Of a stretch of 25,199 bases of DNA, positions 15,658-22,351 are shown piece by piece. The DNA is from a virus, in the IMG/VR virus record IMGVR_UViG_3300044858_004969, positions 1 through 25,199 of that record; one strand, 5' to 3'. The notes beneath the pieces were generated by a model. That model did not search any database and was not told the DNA's origin. It saw only the letters and a program-made list of their open reading frames with translations. A program made the position numbers and the translations under genes. Each line of letters opens with the position of its first letter. Positions within the stretch are counted from its first letter, which is position 1.

Positions 15658-15909
15658 TCAGTTGGTGCGCCTGTTTTCCTGCATCCAGCTAATTGTTGAT
15701 TCCAGCTCGTTTATTCTGTTTCTCAGGTCATTTTCAACCAGGTCTCTTCGTTTTTTCTCCTTCCTGCCTGCATCAAGCATTTCGGCAATCGTGGCTCGCA
15801 ATTGGCTTTCAGCGGCCTTGGCTGATTCGTAATCGACATCCTTCTCACGATCAAAACCGACGCGGCTTTTGCAGCTCGGGCAGGTTGCAAAAATTGGTTC
15901 TCGGCTCAT
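15658..15909 (-). CDS. Small zinc-ribbon and coiled-coil protein
   Basis: The 83-residue protein has one visible CxxC (ATCPSCKSRVGFD) near its start, followed by a charged helix (YESAKAAESQLRATIAEMLD) and a coiled coil (ENDLRNRINELESTISWMQE). It may dimerise to complete a zinc site. Start ATG overlaps the preceding stop (ATGA), so it belongs to the same operon. No family was recognised. Confidence 0.6.
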   Translation of the reverse strand: MSREPIFATCPSCKSRVGFDREKDVDYESAKAAESQLRATIAEMLDAGRKEKKRRDLVENDLRNRINELESTISWMQENRRTN

Positions 15910-16166
15910 TCTGCTTGCCCCTTCCAGTGTTCTTCACCCTCTGTAAAAACCAGAATATGCCCGAACGGTGTCTTTTTTAATCTCCCGTCGCGATAGCGCT
16001 CGCAATACACCGGTGGGCTGACAATCCCGACCTCAATGAGTGCGTTGGCAATCTTTTCAATCGGGATTGCCTGGTAATCATTCAGGAACCGCCCAAAATC
16101 GGCGTCCATTAATTCGGCGAACTTTTCCGCCTGTTGTTTGGTGATAGATTCAGGCTTGATCGGCAT
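15906..16166 (-). CDS. Small hypothetical phage protein
   Basis: The 86-residue product has a helical N-terminal half (SITKQQAEKFAELMDADFGR, FLNDYQAIPIEKIANALIEV) and a beta-like C-terminal half (YCERYRDGRLKKTPFGHILV). An AAAGGGG ribosome binding site precedes the ATG. Its start lies inside the previous gene's end by 17 bases. It is a typical early-region accessory protein with no recognised family. Confidence 0.6.
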   Translation of the reverse strand: MPIKPESITKQQAEKFAELMDADFGRFLNDYQAIPIEKIANALIEVGIVSPPVYCERYRDGRLKKTPFGHILVFTEGEEHWKGQAE

Positions 16167-16629
16167 TATTAACCCCTTTGGTCACGAAATCAATTTCACT
16201 ACCAGACAACGGTACGACTTCACACATGCAGAATTTCGGCTGATTACCGCAGTTTGGGCATTCAAGCTCTTCCAGCCTGTCCCTCAACCGCTCAATCTCT
16301 TTCCTCTGCTCTGCCGCATGCTCGATCATCCTTGTGGAAAGCAGTTTTTGCTCGTCATATCGTTCTTTTAATCGTTTACTTTCATCTACCAGTGCCAGCA
16401 CCACGGCAGGCGATGCGGCGGCGATAAACTCGGCATCTTGAATTAGCTTTGGAGAATAATTGCCCTTAATTGTAAAGCCGCCGCAGTCCTCTCCCGGACG
16501 ATTGCCAAATTCAATAACGGGCCAATTTTTTTGGTCGTCGTGTAATTTCCAATCGTATTCAATGGTTGCTGCCTCTGCCTTTTGTCGCAGATCTGCAAGC
16601 AGGGCGGTCGTGATTTCAATTTGGCTCAT
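16150..16629 (-). CDS. Ead/Ea22-like phage protein
   Basis: I place the start at ATG 16629 (MSQIEITTALLADLRQKAEA), with GGAAAGG upstream and ATGA overlap with the preceding gene, giving 159 residues. The segment DAEFIAAASPAVVLALVDES is the hallmark of Ead/Ea22-like proteins of lambdoid phages. A long helix follows (KRLKERYDEQKLLSTRMIEH, EQRKEIERLRDRLEE), then a Cys cluster CPNCGNQPKFCMC that may bind zinc. Ea22-type proteins are early accessory proteins of uncertain function; some are linked to the lysis-lysogeny decision. An earlier TTG (16668) exists but has no comparable ribosome binding site. Confidence 0.75.
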   Translation of the reverse strand: MSQIEITTALLADLRQKAEAATIEYDWKLHDDQKNWPVIEFGNRPGEDCGGFTIKGNYSPKLIQDAEFIAAASPAVVLALVDESKRLKERYDEQKLLSTRMIEHAAEQRKEIERLRDRLEELECPNCGNQPKFCMCEVVPLSGSEIDFVTKGVNNADQA

Positions 16630-16817
16630 GATTTGACCTTTCCCATGAATGTTTTGCCGTTTTTCCACTTTTCAACCGAACTTGCATTGTGGACGCTGAG
16701 AGCCTCTTTTTTTGATCCAAAAAGCACTATTTGAGTAGCACTTGATCCGTTTTTTAGTCGAATTCCATGAGTAATGTAATTGCCAAATTGATCTCTGGCA
16801 CACCATGTTTCATTCAT
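16626..16817 (-). CDS. Small hypothetical protein
   Basis: Start is set at ATG 16817 (MNETWCARDQFGNYITHGIR), with GGGAG about 8 bases before; the longer frame from 16853 lacks this and would overlap the XRE gene. The 63-residue product looks like a small beta-rich domain (GNYITHGIRLKNGSSATQIV, LFGSKKEALSV) and ends in a basic tail. It starts three bases after the XRE regulator stop, so it may be a partner of that regulator, but no toxin family is recognisable. Confidence 0.55.
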   Translation of the reverse strand: MNETWCARDQFGNYITHGIRLKNGSSATQIVLFGSKKEALSVHNASSVEKWKNGKTFMGKVKS

Positions 16818-16819
16818 GT

Positions 16820-17044
16820 TTATTTCTCCCTCAACAGCTCTCGAAAAAAACATGTTATGTCAAATTGATAAAGTAGTGAAAAATCCCACAATTCCTCTGC
16901 TGTCAATTCTCGCTTGCCATTTTCAATTAATGAAATTGCGGGCCTTGGAATATCCATGACAACAGACACGTATGATTGCGTAAATCCGGCCGATTCCCTC
17001 TTTGTTTTCAAATGTTTTCCGATTTTTAGTTTTTGCCTGCCCAT
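16820..17044 (-). CDS. XRE-family helix-turn-helix regulator
   Basis: Start is ATG 17044 (MGRQKLKIGKHLKTKRESAG), which has an excellent GAGAGGAG ribosome binding site; the longer frame (17098) is unnecessary. The 74-residue product has the Cro/C1 helix-turn-helix: HLKTKRESAGFTQSYVSVVM then IPRPAISLIENGKRELTAEE, where FTQ and the PRPAISLIENGKR recognition helix region are typical. A short C-terminal helix (LLYQFDITCFFRELL) probably supports dimerisation. It is embedded in the middle of the leftward operon and not next to a divergent promoter, which is unusual for a lysogeny repressor. It may be a local regulator or antitoxin. Confidence 0.8.
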   Translation of the reverse strand: MGRQKLKIGKHLKTKRESAGFTQSYVSVVMDIPRPAISLIENGKRELTAEELWDFSLLYQFDITCFFRELLREK

Positions 17045-17133
17045 TTGTACTCCTCTCATATTTTTCGGGCGTCCGTGCCCTCTTGCGGTTGCAACCATTC
17101 CTTTACCGCTGCCACTGCCCTACCAAGTGGCTT

Positions 17134-17355
17134 TCACGCTTGAAATTTCGTCAGTCTAGCCGTTGTATCAATGCCCTGTTTTTTCAGCCCTGCCAGCACT
17201 GTTTGACGGAATTCTTCGCCCTTGGCAAGTGCTGATGATTCTTCGTAATTGAGCCGAATCGGCCCCTGGGCGGATCGGTCGATAATATCATCGATAATCC
17301 GCCGTTGTTCACGTATTACCTGGCAGGATTGTAGCAGCGTCGTTTGTTCGTTCAT
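17134..17355 (-). CDS. Small helical hypothetical protein
   Basis: The 73-residue protein is mainly helical (QSCQVIREQRRIIDDIIDRS, SSALAKGEEFRQTVLAGLKK). ATG overlaps the ACP-like gene stop (ATGA), and AGGGGTGG lies upstream. It may be a partner of the ACP-like protein before it, by order only. No family was recognised. Confidence 0.55.
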   Translation of the reverse strand: MNEQTTLLQSCQVIREQRRIIDDIIDRSAQGPIRLNYEESSALAKGEEFRQTVLAGLKKQGIDTTARLTKFQA

Positions 17356-17615
17356 CTGTCCACCCCTAGCCCGTTTCGGGTCAATTCTTCTTTCGTTTTT
17401 TGGTCCATCTCTTCAAATGTCGAAGGCCAGTTGGCCCCTAGTTTTTCCTTGACTTGACCAATGCAAACGACATCTTCAGCGCTCAACAGTTTTTCGCGGT
17501 CCACCTTATCTTCAATCGCCATCACCATTTCCACCACGTCAAGCGAATCGAGCTTGTCGGCGTTCGTTGCGTACTCCGCAAAAGTGCCTGAAAAAAACAA
17601 GGTATTGCCCCGCAT
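17352..17615 (-). CDS. Acyl-carrier-protein-like protein
   Basis: The 87-residue product from ATG 17615 (TGATG junction with the resolvase gene) contains ADKLDSLDVVEMVMAIEDK, which matches the ACP core where Ser in DSL (residue 24) carries the 4'-phosphopantetheine arm. The following EDVVCIGQVKEKL matches ACP helix III and IV (usually TVGDVVDYI). The first ACP helix is short or missing: only about 20 residues precede the DSL motif against 35 in the E. coli protein. The C-terminus has an extra 25-residue helical tail. No ketosynthase, acyltransferase or phosphopantetheinyl transferase is nearby, so it would depend on host enzymes. Start codons TTG 17627 and GTG 17618 are also possible. Confidence 0.75.
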   Translation of the reverse strand: MRGNTLFFSGTFAEYATNADKLDSLDVVEMVMAIEDKVDREKLLSAEDVVCIGQVKEKLGANWPSTFEEMDQKTKEELTRNGLGVDR

Positions 17616-18061
17616 CACACCCCCCAAACCTTGATAAATACGCCATTTTCAGAGCTGTAAGCCTTTGACGATTCCCGCTCGATTACCTGGCAATCATCCT
17701 GCCAGACAATCCCCGTTAAAGCGTCCTCAGTGCATCGAATCAGCTTCGTAAGGTCTGGCTTTTTCGTGTGTGCTTTCGGCGCCGTCTCTTTCACCTGGCC
17801 TGATTTCTTTCCGGTGCCAAAATGGCTTTTCGGCCTGGTGAATGAAAATTTAACCAGCATTTTGACCGGTCCCGTAATCATTTCAGCCCCCGCGTCTGCC
17901 ATTGCCTTTTGAGCGTGCATTGCGACAAGGGCCTGCCAACTGCCCTTGTTTTTGGCCGTATCCATCACGACGATTCGGCCGGTTTTCGGGTGCATGAATG
18001 CCTTTTTGCTACCCGATGGGCTGGGAATGCCGGCAACAAAGAATTCAATTGAAACAATCAT
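17615..18061 (-). CDS. rusA: RusA-like Holliday junction resolvase
   Basis: The 148-residue protein contains the RusA signature: TKKPDLTKLIRCTEDALTGI then VWQDDCQVIERES. Asp103 and the Asp122/Asp123 pair match the catalytic Asp70 and Asp91 of RusA; the residue matching Asp72 is Thr105, as seen in the KPDxxKLxR variants of phage resolvases. RusA cuts four-way DNA junctions, so here it probably resolves recombination or replication intermediates made by the exonuclease and annealing pair upstream. A basic loop (THFGTGKKSGQVKET region) may bind DNA. It overlaps both neighbours (ATGA at its start, TGATG at its end). Confidence 0.85.
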   Translation of the reverse strand: MIVSIEFFVAGIPSPSGSKKAFMHPKTGRIVVMDTAKNKGSWQALVAMHAQKAMADAGAEMITGPVKMLVKFSFTRPKSHFGTGKKSGQVKETAPKAHTKKPDLTKLIRCTEDALTGIVWQDDCQVIERESSKAYSSENGVFIKVWGV

Positions 18062-18333
18062 TCCGCCCCCCTGATTTCTCGAATGAATCTTTTAATCATT
18101 TTCGCCGGCTCTCGGTCTGCCACTGAGCCCGTCATTGCTTCGCGAATAAGGGTTAGTTCCTTCATGCTCAGCTTTGAGTATTTCGTTTCCTTACCGCTTG
18201 CAAAATGCACGGTAACGGATACTTGCGTCCGTTCCGCCTTGAATTTATTCGGCTCGAATTCGACCGTTTCCGTCACGATCCCGATGGTGCCGGTCCTGTC
18301 TTTCACGATGTCGCCAGGGTAAAACTGCATCAT
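18058..18333 (-). CDS. Small SH3-like hypothetical protein
   Basis: ATG 18333 is chosen, with AAGGAG eight bases before it, in preference to the long frame starting at 18504 that lies inside the upstream gene. The 91-residue product (MMQFYPGDIVKDRTGTIGIV) reads as a small beta-barrel: GDIVKDRTGTIGIVTETVEF and VSVTVHFASGKETKYSKL, followed by a helix with basic ends (MIKRFIREIRGAE). The opening resembles KOW/SH3-type modules. A nucleic-acid binding role is possible but not established. It overlaps the next gene by ATGA. Confidence 0.55.
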   Translation of the reverse strand: MMQFYPGDIVKDRTGTIGIVTETVEFEPNKFKAERTQVSVTVHFASGKETKYSKLSMKELTLIREAMTGSVADREPAKMIKRFIREIRGAE

Positions 18334-19016
18334 TGCCACTCGCTCCTTTCGTCCCCGTTGTAGTAAGCCTGAAGGCTCAATCGTTGCTCGTTCTGCTCTG
18401 GTCTGATTTTGCTGGCCTTTGGCTGGTCTCGTTTCAGCAGATTCTGCCAGAATTCGGCAAATGTCGGCTTGCGTGGCAATCCCCTTGATTCCAGCCAATC
18501 GCAAGCATTTCGAAACTCAATCTTTTCCTCTGCTAATCGTGCGTCGGCTATCTCAGAGTTAATCATGATCAAGCCTGAATAACGGTTTTTGCCGATTTCG
18601 CAAGTACAGGCGAAAGCCTTTTTCGTCCGTCTGATTTCGCCGTCTTTATGCCTGACAACGGGAACCATCACGACGCCTAGGTTATCGCAGATTCGGCATT
18701 TGTGGCCGTCTGGAATCTCATAGCGGGCCTCTGCTTCTTCTCGCAATTCGGCCGGCTTTTCAGCAATAAACGCCGCGAAATGTTCGAAGATTCGACCAGC
18801 TCCACCGATAACGCGATGGGTCGAAAACGAATAAGCAACCTGGCTGGCAAGCCGCTGATTCTGAATCAGGCCGTTTTCAAACAACAGTCGTTTCCAATTT
18901 TCCCACTGTAGCCCGATGATTTCTTGCGAATCATCAAGCGGAATCCCACGCTGCGAAAACAGCGATTGCACCCAGCCCCTTACCCAAGGCTCCGTTTTAA
19001 TTTCAATTTCAATCAC
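18330..19016 (-). CDS. Replication-associated zinc-binding protein
   Basis: The start is GTG 19016, with GGAGAG upstream and overlap with the initiator gene stop (GTGA). The 228-residue product has a helical N-terminal domain (about 1-100) and a zinc-knuckle at GHKCRICDNLGVVMVPV and FACTCEIG, then a helical tail. Its position directly after an origin-binding initiator suggests a helicase loader or primosome partner, equivalent to lambda P or DnaC-type proteins, though no AAA+ motifs are visible. The Cys pattern (CxxC and CxC) would hold one zinc. The role is inferred from order. Confidence 0.6.
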   Translation of the reverse strand: MIEIEIKTEPWVRGWVQSLFSQRGIPLDDSQEIIGLQWENWKRLLFENGLIQNQRLASQVAYSFSTHRVIGGAGRIFEHFAAFIAEKPAELREEAEARYEIPDGHKCRICDNLGVVMVPVVRHKDGEIRRTKKAFACTCEIGKNRYSGLIMINSEIADARLAEEKIEFRNACDWLESRGLPRKPTFAEFWQNLLKRDQPKASKIRPEQNEQRLSLQAYYNGDERSEWQ

Positions 19017-19873
19017 GATAGACTCTCCAGAAAGGCTTTATTACGCTCCTCAGCCAATCGCTTGGCTTCTTGCCTGGCTTGTTTTGGGCTTACCCAGGCC
19101 CCGTCTGCCCAATCCGTTTTGACTTTGTGCTGAAAGAGCTTCCAGGGCGTTGGCTTGCCCTTGCACTCCTCCAGAGCCCAGGCAACAAAGCCTGAGTCAA
19201 CCATCGCTTGATCGACGCGACGTGTAAGCGGCTCGGCATAAGGACCGAACACCGCGATAAAATTTGATTTCAGTTCGCCCAGGTCAACCGGAATAAATTC
19301 AATCGGCTGGCTTTCAATTCGTGGCACGATTCGAAGTGATCGGTTTTCTGGACCAGTCCCCGACTCGAAAGGCTCGATGTTTTGATCATCAGTTGGCGAA
19401 AAATCTTCAATGCTGCTGCTGGGTTCTGTAGCATCAGTTGTAATAGTAGATTGGAAAGATAGATTGATTCCTATATAGGGGTTATTAGGGGAGGTGACGC
19501 TAGGCGTCATCCCCCCCTGACGCTGCGCGTCATCCCCCCCCGGCGTGGCGCGTCGTGGGGTGACGTTTTCCGTCATGTCGTTTTCCGTCATGGGGTGACG
19601 CTGCGCGTCATCTGTAATTTTGTCCATGATTAAGAGGAAATATCGACGGCCTTTTTCATCATATTTTCGATAAATAAAACCAAGTTGAATTGCTTGGTTT
19701 AAATCGGATTGAATTCGCCGTACATCCTTTTTGAGAATGCTGGCAAGTTTGTCATTTGACACATAAACGTGATCCTGGCGGTCTTTATGCAATGCCAGTA
19801 CGGCTAGCGTCCGAAAAGCGGCGTCGCTCAGCTCAGAACAAACCCAGTTTTCAGGAACAAACGCGCGCCGCAT
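19013..19873 (-). CDS. Replication initiator (lambda O-like) with origin inside its gene
   Basis: The 286-residue product begins with a winged-helix DNA-binding domain (residues 1-85): AAFRTLAVLALHKDRQDHVY, SNDKLASILKKDVRRIQSDL, NQAIQLGFIYRKYDEKGRRY. A long unstructured linker follows (about 90-180), then a helical C-terminal domain (EPLTRRVDQAMVDSGFVAWA and WKLFQHKVKTDWADG) that may bring in the helicase machinery. The linker is the part that covers the iteron array, as in lambda O, where the origin lies inside the gene. The ATG is three bases after the csrA stop, without a clear ribosome binding site, so coupling to csrA translation is likely. Confidence 0.8.
   Translation of the reverse strand: MRRAFVPENWVCSELSDAAFRTLAVLALHKDRQDHVYVSNDKLASILKKDVRRIQSDLNQAIQLGFIYRKYDEKGRRYFLLIMDKITDDAQRHPMTENDMTENVTPRRATPGGDDAQRQGGMTPSVTSPNNPYIGINLSFQSTITTDATEPSSSIEDFSPTDDQNIEPFESGTGPENRSLRIVPRIESQPIEFIPVDLGELKSNFIAVFGPYAEPLTRRVDQAMVDSGFVAWALEECKGKPTPWKLFQHKVKTDWADGAWVSPKQARQEAKRLAEERNKAFLESLS
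19495..19610. other. Probable replication origin: six 15-bp iterons
   Basis: Six short palindrome-like units lie within the initiator gene: TGACGCTAGGCGTCA (19495), TGACGCTGCGCGTCA (19518), a degenerate copy at 19541-19555, TGACGTTTTCCGTCA (19561), TGTCGTTTTCCGTCA (19576) and TGACGCTGCGCGTCA again (19596). Start-to-start spacings are 23, 23, 20, 15 and 20 bases. The flanks have C- or G-runs (CCCCCC). An AT-rich stretch lies beside it at 19436-19490 and another at 19611-19700, either of which could be the unwinding region. The arrangement mirrors lambda's origin inside gene O. The initiator binding the iterons is inferred. Confidence 0.75.
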
Positions 19874-19876
19874 TGT

Positions 19877-20071
19877 TTATTCTGCTTTCTGTGCCTGGCT
19901 ATCCAATTCCTTTTGCTTTTCGACCCAGATTTCTTCGCGGTTCACGTCAATATCTTCCGGGGCATCAATCCCTAGTTTGACCTTATCCCCCCTTATTTCT
20001 ACGACTGTCACTTTTACAGCCCCGCCCGCAATGATCAGAGATTCGTTTTTCTTCCGACTAAGAACCAGCAT
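19877..20071 (-). CDS. csrA: CsrA-family RNA-binding translational regulator
   Basis: The 64-residue protein aligns over its whole length with CsrA/RsmA: MLVLSRKKNESLIIAGGAVK, then RGDKVKLGIDAPEDIDV and NREEIW. The key residues Leu4 and the Arg of REEI (Arg44 in E. coli) are present. CsrA binds GGA motifs in mRNA leaders and usually blocks translation. Upstream of its own ATG, the Shine-Dalgarno region reads ACACGGAGGT, which matches the published CsrA motif, so it probably controls itself. The C-terminus carries a short helix (EKQKELDSQAQKAE). It lies before the replication initiator, suggesting a link to the control of replication genes or of host mRNAs. Confidence 0.93.
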   Translation of the reverse strand: MLVLSRKKNESLIIAGGAVKVTVVEIRGDKVKLGIDAPEDIDVNREEIWVEKQKELDSQAQKAE

Positions 20072-20077
20072 CGTTGT

Positions 20078-20087
20078 ACCTCCGTGT
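20078..20087 (-). promoter_or_regulatory. Putative CsrA site over the csrA ribosome binding site
   Basis: The minus-strand sequence ACACGGAGGT fits the core consensus ACANGGANGT for CsrA sites and contains the Shine-Dalgarno GGAGG six bases from ATG. Bound CsrA would block ribosome access. The hairpin at 20094-20120 stands just upstream, so the site lies next to a stem. Confidence 0.6.
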
Positions 20088-20093
20088 TGTAAA

Positions 20094-20120
20094 TGCCGGG
20101 CGACAACAAGCCGCCCGGCA
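20094..20120 (-). promoter_or_regulatory. Hairpin upstream of csrA
   Basis: TGCCGGGCG and CGCCCGGCA form a perfect 9-bp GC-rich stem around a 9-base loop. It precedes the csrA ribosome binding site by a few bases and ends in ATTTAC on the minus strand. It may be a leader structure that exposes or hides the CsrA site, or the weak terminator of the structured RNA upstream. Confidence 0.55.
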
Positions 20121-20142
20121 GCCTGGATATACCTCTTTGTCG

Positions 20143-20157
20143 ATTCATGTGATGAAT
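20143..20157. promoter_or_regulatory. Short palindrome in csrA leader region
   Basis: ATTCATGTGATGAAT has 6-bp arms and a 3-base centre. It could be an operator or a small stem. It lies between the two larger hairpins of this intergenic region; no function is seen. Confidence 0.35.
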
Positions 20158-20168
20158 GGACTCAGAGC

Positions 20169-20277
20169 CCGGCCTGGTGAGTTGTAGTACCAAGCCGGAT
20201 TGACGCGGGCAGGAGTCGAACCTGCCTGACCACTGGAAGACCCAACAAGGAAGGGCTGGTCAAATCCCATCGCGTCA
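20169..20277 (-). ncRNA. tRNA-like structured RNA with adjacent hairpin
   Basis: Between the recT-like gene and csrA, the minus strand can fold as follows. An acceptor-like stem pairs 20277-20271 (TGACGCG) with 20207-20201 (CGCGTCA), 7 bp. A T-arm with GGCAGG and CCTGCC encloses the loop TTCGACT. A 6-bp stem (TGACCA with TGGTCA) replaces the D-arm and anticodon arm, with an inner CCC/GGG hairpin. Directly after comes a 10-bp stem (20169-20178 with 20189-20198, one G-T pair). The 76-base size and T-loop match tRNAs, but no G18-G19 D-loop or anticodon arm is seen. It is a tRNA relic, a tRNA-mimicking RNA, or part of the csrA leader. Confidence 0.45.
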
Positions 20278-20285
20278 CAATTTCA

Positions 20286-21311
20286 TCAGTTCCCCGCCTG
20301 ATGTTCACTGGCAATCCGCCCCGCCGCGTATTTCAGCATTGAGAGCGTTGTTTCCCAATTGTCGTTACTTTTGGCGATTTCATTTACTTTCTGGCGGTAG
20401 GTTGTGGCCTTGCCGCTAACGATTGTTTCATTCGCCATTGTTTCATAAATGGTATTTATGACCGCCCCCGGGTGCCCGTATTGAGCCAGTCCCCGGCGTG
20501 CGTATTCATCCGCTGCTTTCGCGGCCCAGGTATCGATCTTGGTGACGATTTCGCCGAACGATTGCGCCTGCGATTGCATTTCGACCGGCTGTTGACTCTC
20601 GGCCGGCTTTGACAGGTCAGGCTCTTCCCAGGGTGTTTCAGCGGCTTCTGGGATTGGCTCTGGCGCGGGCTTGGCTGGCGTGGCCTGTACTTTTGGCTTG
20701 CCGTTCTTCGCAGGCTCTGGCGCGGGCTCTGGCAGTGTTTCCGTCAATGGTTCGACATTGACATCAATAATTTCGCCCTCTGTAATTTCATCTTCCGTAT
20801 AAACCGGACCCATAAAAATATCGGGTGTGTAAACCCGTGCCCCTTGCGTAATTGCCCTGGCAAAAACCATCGATTTCGGGTGTTTTTCCCAATTGCTCGA
20901 AGGCTTAACCAGTTGCGCCCGCTTGGCATCTTCCAACGTATAGACTGAAGTGCCTAAAAGGCGGGTTCCTTGATAAAACGCGATTTTACAGGCCGTTGCT
21001 GTATGTTCCGTCACAAGGTAATCATATTTTTTAGACTGTCGAATCAGACTGGAAACAAGCGCAGCCGATAGGCTTGGCCGGCCCTGAATGATTGAAACTC
21101 CCATCATGGACTGAAAGGTAGTCAGTCCAAGTTCCCTGCCCATCAAGATTCTTACCGCTGCTTCTTCGACGCTCCGAATGCCAAAATACTGGCTCTTCAG
21201 GGCAATAGCAGAATATGTCATGACTTCATCAAGCGTTTCCGGCTCGATAAGGTTCCGACGCGGTAAATCTTCAGTTACAGGTATCGTTGCCAGTCTGTTA
21301 TTATTCGCCAT
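20286..21311 (-). CDS. recT: RecT-like single-strand annealing protein
   Basis: The start is taken as ATG 21311 (MANNNRLATIPVTEDLPRRN), with GGAAAGG upstream, not TTG 21413 inside the exonuclease gene; this gives 341 residues. The central core MGRELGLTTFQSMMGVSIIQ followed by GRPSLSAALVSSLIRQS is characteristic of RecT-like annealing proteins, which coat resected DNA and pair complementary strands. A Pro/Glu-rich linker (EPAPEPAKNGKPKVQ) and a helical C-terminal domain follow. It stands right after a YqaJ exonuclease, its usual partner, so together they form a Red-like recombination pair used to circularise or repair the phage genome. Confidence 0.85.
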   Translation of the reverse strand: MANNNRLATIPVTEDLPRRNLIEPETLDEVMTYSAIALKSQYFGIRSVEEAAVRILMGRELGLTTFQSMMGVSIIQGRPSLSAALVSSLIRQSKKYDYLVTEHTATACKIAFYQGTRLLGTSVYTLEDAKRAQLVKPSSNWEKHPKSMVFARAITQGARVYTPDIFMGPVYTEDEITEGEIIDVNVEPLTETLPEPAPEPAKNGKPKVQATPAKPAPEPIPEAAETPWEEPDLSKPAESQQPVEMQSQAQSFGEIVTKIDTWAAKAADEYARRGLAQYGHPGAVINTIYETMANETIVSGKATTYRQKVNEIAKSNDNWETTLSMLKYAAGRIASEHQAGN

Positions 21312-22251
21312 TGCCAAAAGCCTTTCCGATTCGTGGTGTTCTGTAAGGTGCGCCCGTCTTTTGATAGGCTGCAAACAATTCTGGGTGATCTGCTTTAAAA
21401 CGCTCTTGATCAAACGACTTGCGGCCCGCTGTGGTTTTTAGCGTGAAAGCCGGCTTGCCGTTTATCAGGCCTATTTCTGCATCGTCAAGAGCTGCCCGAA
21501 AACGGTTTGTCATTTCCGTTTCCCGGTTTTCCAGCTCTTTAATTTGTGCCTTAATTTCAACCAACTGCCTTAAATCGTCGGCCAGGTTGTCGATATTGAT
21601 TTCTTTCCCAGGCGTGGCCTGGATCGCTTTCAGCAGGTCGGTTGTACCTGATCGATAATCGACCGGTGGCAATTCCTTCCCGCGTACAAAACGCATCCAA
21701 AACTCAATCACCTGATCTAAGGCACCCTCGAAGAATTCAGGCGAAAAGGGTATCTGGAAGATTTCAACTTTTCGGGCATAGCTGCCCAGAAACAAAACGG
21801 CAAGATCGGCCTGATAAATGCCCGATATGCCCATTTGCCATTGCACTTGAGCCTTGTAACGCTCTGGGACATCATCCCACTTGTAATCGGCAGTGGTTTT
21901 GGCCTCGACAATCTTGACGGGATTGCCATTGTCGAAAACAAGGCCGTCAACAGTGGCCCCGCAAAAATCCCAGTCAGGGTGACGATAAAAGACTTGAGTG
22001 CGGCCGATCCTAGCGGCCTGGTCGTCCTGATAACGCTTCAGAACGTAGTTTTCCAGATACAAGCCCAGCTCCATCGCTTCATTCGATTCGGTGGGTGGTG
22101 TCAGGCCCTTTTTTCTCATGGCAATTTCAAAGGGGCTGGAAAAGGCCCCATCGACGCCCAAAATTCCGGCCGTGTCGGCTGATCCGCAATAAGTATTGCG
22201 GTCAATCGCGGCGGCCAGCGCCGGCCCTGTGGTTGGCTGTATAACGCTCAA
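21301..22251 (-). CDS. YqaJ-type viral recombinase (lambda-exonuclease-like nuclease)
   Basis: Start is TTG 22251 with a strong AAGGAGG seven bases before; no closer ATG is in frame. The 316-residue nuclease has the PD-(D/E)XK set: Glu67 in GLYLENYV, Asp102 in GATVDGLV, Glu116-Ala-Lys118 in IVEAKTT, and Gln135/Gln137 in YKAQVQWQMG. It would resect double-strand ends to make single-stranded tails for the RecT-like protein, with which its stop overlaps by 11 bases. A C-terminal coiled coil (LVEIKAQIKELENRETE) and a basic end follow. It is the second gene of the leftward operon. Confidence 0.88.
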   Translation of the reverse strand: MSVIQPTTGPALAAAIDRNTYCGSADTAGILGVDGAFSSPFEIAMRKKGLTPPTESNEAMELGLYLENYVLKRYQDDQAARIGRTQVFYRHPDWDFCGATVDGLVFDNGNPVKIVEAKTTADYKWDDVPERYKAQVQWQMGISGIYQADLAVLFLGSYARKVEIFQIPFSPEFFEGALDQVIEFWMRFVRGKELPPVDYRSGTTDLLKAIQATPGKEINIDNLADDLRQLVEIKAQIKELENRETEMTNRFRAALDDAEIGLINGKPAFTLKTTAGRKSFDQERFKADHPELFAAYQKTGAPYRTPRIGKAFGNGE

Positions 22252-22351
22252 ATCTGGCCTCCTTGCATTGCTGACTGATTTCCTGTAAAATTCACTTGAG
22301 ACTCCTCGGATAAGGAACGGTTGACCCTCGTTGCAAGGCGGGGGTTATTTT
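22252..22351. other. Gap between regulator and exonuclease genes
   Basis: About 100 bases separate the two genes. A stem (ACCCTCG with CGGGGGT, one G-T pair) at about 22324-22347 is followed on the plus strand by TTATTTTTTA, the pattern of a rho-independent terminator, but no plus-strand gene to its left would need one. The strong ribosome binding site of the nuclease lies at its left end. Confidence 0.3.

Noticed and set aside
16820-17044. Main lysogeny repressor with a divergent Cro
   Set aside because: The XRE gene is embedded in the leftward operon without a divergent promoter; the regulators at 22.4-22.9 kb fit a switch region better.
19495-19610. CRISPR array
   Set aside because: Repeats are 15 bases, palindromic, unevenly spaced by 0-8 bases and lie inside a coding gene, which fits iterons and not CRISPR repeats.
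20201-20277. A complete canonical tRNA
   Set aside because: The T-arm and acceptor fit, but no D-arm with GG and no 7-base anticodon loop with a 5-bp stem could be drawn, and one acceptor pair mismatches in the standard register. It is kept only as tRNA-like.
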